A DNA stretch of 64,000 bases from Vreelandella subglaciescola. GTDB taxonomy: Bacteria; Pseudomonadota; Gammaproteobacteria; Pseudomonadales; Halomonadaceae. Of this stretch, positions 63,246 to 64,000 are shown piece by piece; within the stretch, counting starts at the first letter, position 1, and each line of letters begins with the position of its first letter. Under the pieces are notes generated by a model. That model did not search any database. It was given only the letters and a program-made list of their open reading frames with translations, and had not been told where the DNA came from. A program made the translations under genes and the position numbers. The stretch lies in assembly GCF_900142895.1 (NCBI RefSeq), contig NZ_LT670847.1, forward strand, positions 1,364,001 to 1,428,000, given 5' to 3'.

Positions 63246-64000
63246 ATGCAGGCGCTGCCTTTCGCCACGATTGCTCTTGTTCTTTACGTCGCTGCCGCCA
63301 TTTGGCAGGGCATGACGCTTTTGCGCCGCGTACCCCCGCGTCAGGGCATCGTGCGCCTGCTGGCCGCAATGGCGCTGCTTTTGCATATCCCCGCGATTGT
63401 CGAGCTGCTGGGCCGATCGCCCGGTTTTTTACCCGGCTTCACCACCAGTATTGCCCTGTTCATGGCAGTGGCCGCCAACGTGGTGTTGGTGGCCAGCCTG
63501 TTCAAGCCGATTCTCAATGCCGGTATTGCGCTGTTTCCGCTCGCCGGCCTCGCCCTGCTGATTGCCGCCGGCCTGCCTAGCCACGGCATCAAAGGCGGCA
63601 TTACCCCGGGCATTCTGTTGCACATTGTGACCTCCGCGCTGGCCTTTGCCCTTCTCGCGATCGCCGCTGCGCAGGCGGTACTGGTCGGGCTGCAAAATCA
63701 GGCGCTGCGCCACCACCATATCCGCGGCATCGTGCAGTCCCTGCCGCCGCTCAACACCATGGAACGGGTACTGTTCGAGCTGATCTGGGCCGGCATGGCG
63801 CTGCTTACCGTAGCGATTATCAGCGGGCTTATTTTTATCGACAACATGTTCGCCCAGCATCTGGCACACAAAACCGTGCTCTCGTTTGCTGCCTGGGGCG
63901 TGCTGGCGGTGCTGCTGATCGGGCGCTACCGTTTTGGCTGGCGCGGCATGCGTGCGGTAAAATGGACACTGTCGGGCTGCGGTTTTTTACTGCTGGCCTA
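63246..64000 (+). CDS. ypjD: CcsA/YpjD-family cytochrome c assembly-like membrane protein, cut by the window end
   Basis: The frame opens at ATG 63246 (MQALPFATIALVLYVAAAIW) and is still open at the edge: 251 codons are visible. It has about seven hydrophobic helices, with LLHIPAIVELLG early and an ILLHIVTSALAFALLAIAAA helix followed by NTMERVLFELIWAGMALLTV, the CcsA-type core with conserved His residues for haem. In E. coli ypjD is also next to ffh. YpjD's exact role is unknown. E. coli YpjD is only slightly longer, so few residues should be missing. Confidence 0.9.
   Translation, partial: MQALPFATIALVLYVAAAIWQGMTLLRRVPPRQGIVRLLAAMALLLHIPAIVELLGRSPGFLPGFTTSIALFMAVAANVVLVASLFKPILNAGIALFPLAGLALLIAAGLPSHGIKGGITPGILLHIVTSALAFALLAIAAAQAVLVGLQNQALRHHHIRGIVQSLPPLNTMERVLFELIWAGMALLTVAIISGLIFIDNMFAQHLAHKTVLSFAAWGVLAVLLIGRYRFGWRGMRAVKWTLSGCGFLLLA

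Overview
The window is a dense, G+C-rich gammaproteobacterial core-genome segment, most probably from Halomonadaceae (Halomonas or a close relative). That placement is an inference from gene order, which mixes Pseudomonas-like and Escherichia-like blocks, and from the many acidic proteins; no 16S gene is present. About 63 protein genes fill nearly all of the sequence. I see no tRNA, rRNA, insertion sequence, prophage or CRISPR array.

Layout. 32-14847 (minus strand) is the conserved envelope and translation block, read in transcription order: rpsB, tsf, pyrH, frr, uppS, cdsA, dxr, rseP, bamA, skp, lpxD, fabZ, lpxA, lpxB, rnhB. It couples ribosome and nucleotide supply to lipid carrier, phospholipid, outer-membrane protein and lipid A synthesis. 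15243-23052 (plus) holds map-glnD and then a lysine/diaminopimelate cluster: dapC, an ArsC/Spx-like gene, dapD, dapE and an unknown. 23144-29078 holds a membrane-anchored cold-shock-domain protein, slyX, ald, rlmI, mutM, rpmB-rpmG and radC. 29222-34032 (plus) is coaBC-dut-algC-argB-slmA. 34147-38274 (minus) is ftsY-ftsE-ftsX-rpoH.

38374-45733 holds rsmD, a short zapB-like gene, bolA-holD-rimI (holD being a divergent DNA polymerase III psi candidate), an MFS pump, an acidic unknown, lysS and prfB with its programmed frameshift. 45892-51896 is the most accessory-looking part: a FadL-type porin, a MerR regulator with copA and a 23-codon remnant-like gene, and a second MFS pump. 51948-58996 (minus) is xerD-dsbC-hom-thrC-gst-recJ. 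59135-61363 (minus) is rpsP-rimM-trmD-rplS, followed by ffh and the divergent, truncated ypjD at the right edge.

I did not find an obviously new multi-gene system. The observations most worth following are the cryptic psi subunit, the clipped cupredoxin-like gene coupled to copA, a MerR regulator with an atypical metal site on a 20-bp-spacer promoter, and repeated short tandem duplications sitting exactly at gene junctions, including one array in front of rpoH.
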